From Sorex araneus (Eukaryota > Chordata > Mammalia > Eulipotyphla > Soricidae), in assembly GCF_027595985.1 (NCBI RefSeq), contig NC_073313.1, positions 86,906,899 through 86,970,898 of the forward strand: a DNA stretch of 64,000 nucleotides, given 5' to 3'. This document shows, in pieces, positions 47,301 through 55,359 of this stretch; position 1 is the first letter of the stretch; each line of letters opens with the position of its first letter. Below the pieces are notes generated by a model. That model saw nothing but the letters and a program-made list of their open reading frames with translations, ran no database searches and was not told the DNA's origin. The position numbers were made by a program, and so were the translations under genes.

Positions 47301-50300
47301 GTTTTTTTTTTCTTTTGTGGGTCACACCTGGAGATGCACAGGGGTTACTTCTGGCTCATGCACTCAGGAATTACTCCTGGCAGTGCTTGGGGGACGATAT
47401 GGGATGCTGGGAATCGAACCCGGGTTGGTCGAATGCAAGGCAAATGCCCTACCCACTGGGCTATCGCTCCAGCCTGCAGACTGTTATTATTAAACAGTCA
47501 TTTGCTTTTCTTCTGGTTTTTCTGCTTCTACTCTTGTCTCCAAAGTAATTCCTTGTTTAGGGAGCAAAGTTAAAACAAATAGGGGGCCAGGCCTACAGCA
47601 GGTAGGGGGCTGACTTTGTAAGTAGTTGACCCAAGTTCAATCCCTGGCATCTCATATAGTCCCCTTATCATGTCCAGGAATAATCTCTGAGAACAGGCCA
47701 GAAGTAAGCCCTGAGAACCACTGGGTGTGGTTCTCCTACCAAAAAACCCTATAAAATTAAATTAAAACAAATCCCAATAAACTCCAGGGTTTCTCACTTA
47801 TGTCAAGCATGTACTTTAGTACTTGATCGATTTCCTTTTTAATTCTATTGCTTCTGGTTTTGGGATCAAAACTGGTGGTGCTCAAAGATCAATCCTGACT
47901 TTGGGCTTAGGGAATCATATGTAGTACTGGGGATTTAACCAGGGTAGGCTGCATGCAAGACAAGTGTAGGATAACATAGCCTCAGGTAGTTTAGGTTTAT
48001 TGGGTTACTCCCATTACAGTGCTCCCATTCCTCTTTGTTTCTTTGTAGCTTCTTTCTTAGTGTTCTGTTGACTTGTAAATACTGTTTTTCTCTCCTCCTT
48101 GAGGCCTTTGCATAGTTTATTCAGAGCAATGTCCTTTTTGTATGGACACAGGAAGACTTAGCAAATGCTAAGTCTTTTGTAACCTGGGAGTCATTTGACT
48201 CTACATGATATTTTCCTCCTGGGCATCTGTTCCCTCAACCTAAGCCTCGGCTGCCCTTACTTCCTAGCACCCCCAAAAGCAGGGTCCCAAAGAGGGACGA
48301 GACGGGACCCAGGGCAAGCGGTCAGTTGTGTGCTACTCTGGCATCGAGATGGGCCTGGCCAAAGTGCCTAATGCTTAACTATAAGTTAAGAGCTTGATTA
48401 TGGACAAATGTTGTCATGATCCAAACAGTGATAACTAGATTTGGACCCTGCTAGGGTTAGGAGTGATTAATCTGGCCTGAGTGCTGTGGTCTGAGTCTGT
48501 GGCAAGATGTTGCCAGGAGAGCTGCCTTGCAAGCCTCAATGTATCTCTTGCTATGTCCATACAAAAATAACTAGTATTAAGATGTTAATGAGTGCTTGGA
48601 CTAAGGAAAGGAGAAAAGCACCTTAAGAGTCAGGAAGGGCTTTCTTATGTTGATTTTGCTACCTGGCTGGGTGTAGCCTAGAGGGCAAGGTGGGAGAGAC
48701 AAGTAGGAGGAGAGAGGCTGCTGTAGATCCAGAGAGAGGACAGAGCTGGGCGTGCGGGAGATGAGAAAGATGGAAGATTGAATAAACGGTAACTAATCAT
48801 CAATCAGCTTGGTCCTCATTCTTCCTTTGCCTGTCCTTGACCACCGGCCGTCCTGATCCAGTCCACACACTGTGGTTCCAGAGCACCGAACGCGGGTGGT
48901 GAGACAGAGCTGCCTGGAGAGCCCGCGAGTGCACGCGCCCCTCGGTGTGCCTTAGTTTTTTACAGTCTACTTAGACAAATGTACCTCTGTACTATCTCTC
49001 TAGCCTCTAAGCTACATCCTTTTCAAAATCAATCACAGGACCAGAGCAATAGCTCAGCAGGAAAGTTTATTATCTTGCACAAGGCTGATCAGGGTTTGAT
49101 CCCAGTATCCCATATGGTCCTGTGAACACTGTCAGGAATGATCCCTGTGCAGAACCAGATATGGCCCCCAAACAAAACAAAACAAAACAAAAAGTCAATC
49201 ACTTATGATTCTGGTGAAAATTCCCCAGTAACAGCCCCACTGTCCTTGGTCTTTTTTTGCTTTTTGGGTCACACCTGGCAATGCACAGGGGTTACTCCTG
49301 GCTCTGCACTCAGGAATCACTCCAGGCTGTGCTCAGGGGACCATATGGGATGCTGGGAATCAAACCTGGGTGCAAGGCCGTGAGTAAGGCAAATGCCGTA
49401 TCTGCTGTGCTATTGCTCCATTCACCCCGCCACTGTCCTAGGAATCACTGATCTGAAGGAAAGAGGCCTATGGGACCTGATCCCCATTTGCCTCAACAAA
49501 TATGAGTTACTGACACCTCCATAATGCCCCAGTTATATTGGGGCATTATATCGTTTAACATGCCGAGCATGTTTCTTTGGCACCTTTGTCTAGAATGCCT
49601 TCTTCTATCTTTGTACGGTTGATTTTCTATCATTCAGATCTCAGCTTAACTCATGACTCTTCAGGTCCAGAGAAGAGATAACATAGGGAATTAAGGTGCT
49701 GTACTATACTGAACACTGCCAGGAGTGATCCCTGAGCACAGAGTCAAGAGTAAGCCCTGAGCACTGCCAGATATGGCTAAAAATGGCCTATTCAGGGATC
49801 TTTTATAAATAGCCAGTCTCAAGTAGCCCGTGACTTTATTGCATCACTCTGTTGTATATATATTTGTTTTGGGGCCACTCTCAATGGTGCTCAGGGCATA
49901 CTCCTGGCTCTACACTCAGGAATCAATCCTGACGGGCTCAGGGGACCATATTGGATGCCAGGGATCGAATGCGGGATGGCCACGTGCAAGGCAGGCACTC
50001 TACCCATGTACTATCACTTCAGCCCCTTATTATCCTTATTCTTTTTCCTGTAGCCCATTAGCACATCCCTACCCCCAGATATGTAACCCCCCAGAAGTTA
50101 TGCTAAAATGTAAGCCTCATGAACTTAGATTTTACCTTCTGACTTTTATGCTATCAATGCTTATATATCAGGGATCTGATATATAAGTAATACTGTTCTA
50201 CAAGTATAGAACTTGGTAGTACTATACCTGGTAGTATTCGGGGCTTATTCCTAGCTCTGCACTCAGAGACAACTTGTGGCAGGGCTTAGGAGCCCATATG

Positions 50301-53300
50301 GTATGCTGGGGGATCAAACCCACGTTGGCTGCATGCAAGGCAAGTGCCCTATTTGCTGCATTCAAGATCTTACTTTTGGGGGGGGGAGTGCATGGGCTTT
50401 GGGTCAGTTTTGGCAGTGCCCAGAGCTCCTGGATGCAAAACATGTTTCCTGTTCTTTGAGTCACCTCCCTGGCCCTTCACTGTATTCTGTTTTTTTTTTT
50501 TTTTTGCTTTTTGGGTCACACCCGGCGGCGATGCACAGGGGTTACTCCTGGCTCTGCACTCAGGAATAACTCCTGGCGGTGCTCGGGGGACCATGTGGGA
50601 TGCTGGGAATCGAACCGGAGTCAGCCACGTGCAAGGCAAACGCCCTCCCCGCTGTGCTATCGCTCCAGCCCCTACCTTCACTGTATTCTGCAACACAGTC
50701 CCAGTATCCTGATACAGATACACATCAGAAATATTGGGCATGAGCGATGATATGCCAAGTGAAATGTTTGCCTTGCATGCAGCCAACCCAGGTTTGATTC
50801 CTGGCATCCCATATGGTCCCCTGAGCACCACCAGGAGTAATTTCCCTAGTGCAGAGCCAGGAGTCATCACGTAGCATTGCTGGGTGTTGCCCAAATGCTT
50901 CCCCACCCCCCCAAAAAAGAAGTATAAGAAATTTATGTTGAGGGGCCAGACAGTTCAATGGTTAGTGCACATACTTTGCATGCACAAAGCTTGGGTTCCA
51001 TCTTTGGCACCACATTTTACCTAGAGCGCTGAGCCCAAGAGCACTTTTTTTTGCTTGTTGGAACACAACGGCGATGCTCAGGGGTTAGTCCTGGCTCTGC
51101 ACTCAGGAATCACTCCTGGCCATGCTTGTGGGACCATATGGGATGCTGGGGCCTGAACCTAGGTCGGCTGTGTGCAAGGCAAACAGCCTGCCTGCTGTAG
51201 TATCGCTCCGGCCCCAAGAGCACATTTTGACCTCCTAAAATAAATGTTGAATTGAACAAGCTTGAGAATTTCATTGTTCCACTAACGGTCACAAGAGTAA
51301 AATAATCCATTCAAGCTGCCCAAATTGTAAATATGGCGAAAAAGACCTGGCATGGGACTGGAACAATAGTGCAGTGGATAAGGCACTTGCTTCACATGCA
51401 ACTGACGTGCTTCACATGCAATGCCCGACATCCCATATGGTCTCCTGAGTCCTCCAGGAGTGATACCTGAACACAGAGTCAGGAATAAACCCTGGGTACC
51501 CTTGGATGTGATCTCCCCCACAAAAAATAAATAGATTTGGCATTCAGATTTGGTTACCAGGTTGAAATACAAAGTCTGCTATTTACTAATTAAAAAAATA
51601 TTTTTCAATTTTTGGTTTTGGGAACATACCCCAGCAGTGCTCAGGGATCACACCTGTTAGGCTTGGTGTGAACATACATGGTGCGAGGGATCAAACCTGT
51701 ATCAGCCATATACAAGGCAAGAACCCTACCAGCTGTACTATCACTCCAGCCCATAGATAGTATTTTAATAGGGACGCTATCACCACTCCCCACTAAAGGA
51801 GGTAAAAGAAATTTAGGGGTTATAAATTTTTGTGTCCCTCTAAGGCATTATGCTATCCAGCAAAACTCTTAATTCTTAGTATCTCATTACCAGCTGATAT
51901 TGTGTAGCTATTTTAAGTAGCTTCTGTACAGAGTGATTTGTTTAATGGCTGATATTATAGAGCAGCTTCCCTGATGTCCAGTGAGAGAATATCTGCCTGT
52001 CTAAAGTCAATAGGAGGGAAACAATGAAATAACAAACATTAGTTCCACAAATATGATGCATCACTATGCTAGTGAGAAGCTGCTCTATTCATTCATGTTC
52101 CTTTATCCCAGTGGTTCACCCAGTTCAACAGAACACTCTGACAATGTCTGTTTTTCTATGCTTTCTTCTAGAAATGAAAAAGGGCTAGAGAGATAGTGCA
52201 AAGGGTAGGGTTCTTACTTTGCAGGGGGCTGACCTGGGTTCAATCCCCATGGTCTCCTAAACACTGCCAGGAGTAACCCCCGAGCATTTCTAGGCATGGT
52301 CCAACCCCCCCTTAAAAAAACCCAATAAATAAATAAATAAAATGAAACCCAAAAAACTTAGAAATGGAACAAACTCAGGACAATACAACTATCCTCCCCC
52401 TCACTCACTGGGAACTATTCTTTTATTCTTTTATTTTTTTCCTTTTTGGGTCACACCCGGCGATGCTCAGGGGTTACTTCTGGCTCTGCACTCAGGAATT
52501 ACTCCTGGAGGTGCTGAGGGATTCATATGGGATCCTGGGAATCGAACTCAGGTCGGCCGCTTGCAAGGCAAACACCCTACCTGCTGTGCTATTGCTCCAG
52601 CCCCTCACTGGGAATTATTCTTATCAAAAACAGTCACGAGGGGAAGTGACTACCATTTTACTTTCCAGAACTCTTGAAGTTCCATGCAAGGATAATTTTC
52701 TTTGTTCAACTTACCTTTAGAATTGACATTGAACTCGGACACGTTTAGACTAGCCTCAGATCTCTCAGCCAAATTCCGCCTGAAATTAGATAAAACAGAA
52801 TACAGCAACAACAAACAAGTTTTGCTGGGGAACAAATACTTCTCTCTTCAAATGAGGCTTCAACTTCATGTAGTTTTCTTCTGGAGTCAGATTTTGTCAC
52901 AAAGCAAACAGGAAACCTGCTCCCAACTGGACCCGGTGGTAGATTTAATACAGACTCATCAAAAACAAACGGCAATGCACAGACAGCACAATGGACGAGG
53001 TATTGGAGTTAAGTTGAAACATCCTGGATTTAAAATCTGCCACATATAAGATGAATGACTTTAAGGGAAGTCAATAAGCTTTTCTAATGGAACTTGCCAA
53101 TGCAAACCCAGTACTTAAGACTTTTAAGTGAAAATCCTTGGAGGTTTTACCTTACTCCATGGAGTGAACATTACATAGTGTCTACTCTATGCTGAGCAGG
53201 GGCTTAGAATTTTCACACAGCACAGCGGATGGGCATTTGCCTTGCACGCAGCGGACCCGGGTTCGATTCCTCCGTCTCTCTCGGAAAGGCTGGCAAGCTA

Positions 53301-55327
53301 CCAAGAGTATCCTGCCCAGAGGGCAGAGCCTGGCAAGCTACCCGTGGCGTATTTGATATGCCAAAAACAGTAACAAAAAGTCTCACAACGGAGATGTTAC
53401 TGGTGCCCGCTCAAGCAAATTGATGAGCAATGGGATGACAGTGATACAGTGATTAATTCATATAAATTGTAAATGTTACTACAATCCAATGAGGGAGGTT
53501 TATAATTAACTGAAGTATAGAGAATAAAATAAATGCCCACATTGTCTCCAAAGTATGTGTTCTCAATAATAATAATGGCACTTATGTTTTCACTGCTTAC
53601 ATATCTAATGTTAGCTGCAGATAAATCTCAGGGCATCAAGGAGTTCATTTTTTTTCTGTTATTTTTTGGCCACACCCAGCTGTGCTCAGGGATCACTGCT
53701 GGTGGGCTCAGGGGACCACATGAGGTGGCGGGGATCAAATCTATGTCAGTATCCAGCAAGGCAAGTGGCTTTCCCACTGTATTCCCTCTCCAGCTCCAGA
53801 ATTAGTAGTACAATCTGTCCAAACAAACCCAGGAGAAAGTTACCTATTCTTTCCATCAAGGGAACTGATTGCTTCCAGAAACTTTTGGTGCTTTCTTTCA
53901 TCATCACTGTCCTCCTAGACACAGAAAAAGAAGCACCATCAGAACAGTAAGGATAACGGAAAAGACTGCATGGGAATTGAGGATCATGTAAAATCTCTTA
54001 GTCTTTTGGTCAGTGGAAAAAGGGGGAATCAGATGAGGTCTGGTAGGCAAGTATTGCAACTTGAACATAAATAGCAGAACTCCCTCATTACACAAAAAAG
54101 CAAACCACAAGGACCAGAGCGATAGTACAACAAGGAGGTTATTTGCCTTGCACCCGGCCAACCCAGGTTTGATCCCCGGCATCCCATATGGTGTCCTGAG
54201 CACCGCCAGGAGTAATTCCTGTGTTAAGAACCAGGAGTAATCCCTGAGTATCGCCGGGTGACCAAAAAAGAGAAAAAAGCACAGTATTGTCAAGAAACAT
54301 AGTTCAGTTAGACAAAAGCACTTCAAATTCCCACAGCCCTTAATAAGGAATTGTAAAAATTGTTTCTAGAAGAAATCCTCTGCAATATCACCACCCTTTC
54401 CTACCCACAAATGCTACTGGCTATCCAAATTTTGAAGCGGAAGGGAAACTAGAGAAGGCAACTTAGCAGTCATAGCCTACCTCATCTTCACTGGCACTCA
54501 GTGGTTTGTCTTTTGTCAAGTCTTCTAGTTCTGGCTGTTGGCTTAAGGCCAGAAATCTGTTAAAAGACAGAAATAAGAAGTATTATCACTCACTTTTTTT
54601 TTTGCTTTTTGGGTCATACCCGGCAATACACAGGGGTTACTCCTGGCTCTGCACTCAGGAATTACCCCTGGCGGTGCTCAGGGGACCATATGGGATGCTG
54701 GGATTTGAACTCGGGTCGGTCGCGTGCAAGGCAAACGCCCTACCCGCTATGCTATCGCTCCAGCCCCCTATCACTCACTTTCATTGAAACCACCTTTTCA
54801 TCATAACTCTACCAGGTGAGAATAAAAGAAGCAGTATGGACATCTTCAGGAATGTCATCACATTTGGACTTTAGAAGCTATATGATGTATGAAAATTATC
54901 CAAGGCTCTTCAGTGAGGAGCATGGCCATTTCCTATTGACCTCTGGAGGCTGTAGAACTGCCAGACCTGAGGTAAAGTGTCAGAATAGTGGGGCTGGAGA
55001 GATAGCACAGGAGGAAAAGAATTTGCCTTGCAAGCAGCAGACCCAGGTTTGATGCTTAGCATCCAATATGGTCCCATGAGCATCACCAGGAGTAATTCCT
55101 GAGTGCAGAGTCAGGGGTAACCCCTGAGCACCGCAGAGTGTAGCCACCCCTCCAAAAAGAGTAGCAGAATAACTGTTGTTAGCCCCTGGGGGCCGGAGTG
55201 ATAGCACAATGGGTAGAGCGTTTGCCTTCCCCGGCATCCCATATGGTCCCCCAAGCACTGCCAGGAGCAATTCCTGAGTGCAAAGCCAGGAGTAACCCCT
55301 GAGCATTGCTGGGTGTGACCCAAAAAG

Positions 55328-55359
<32 letters not shown>

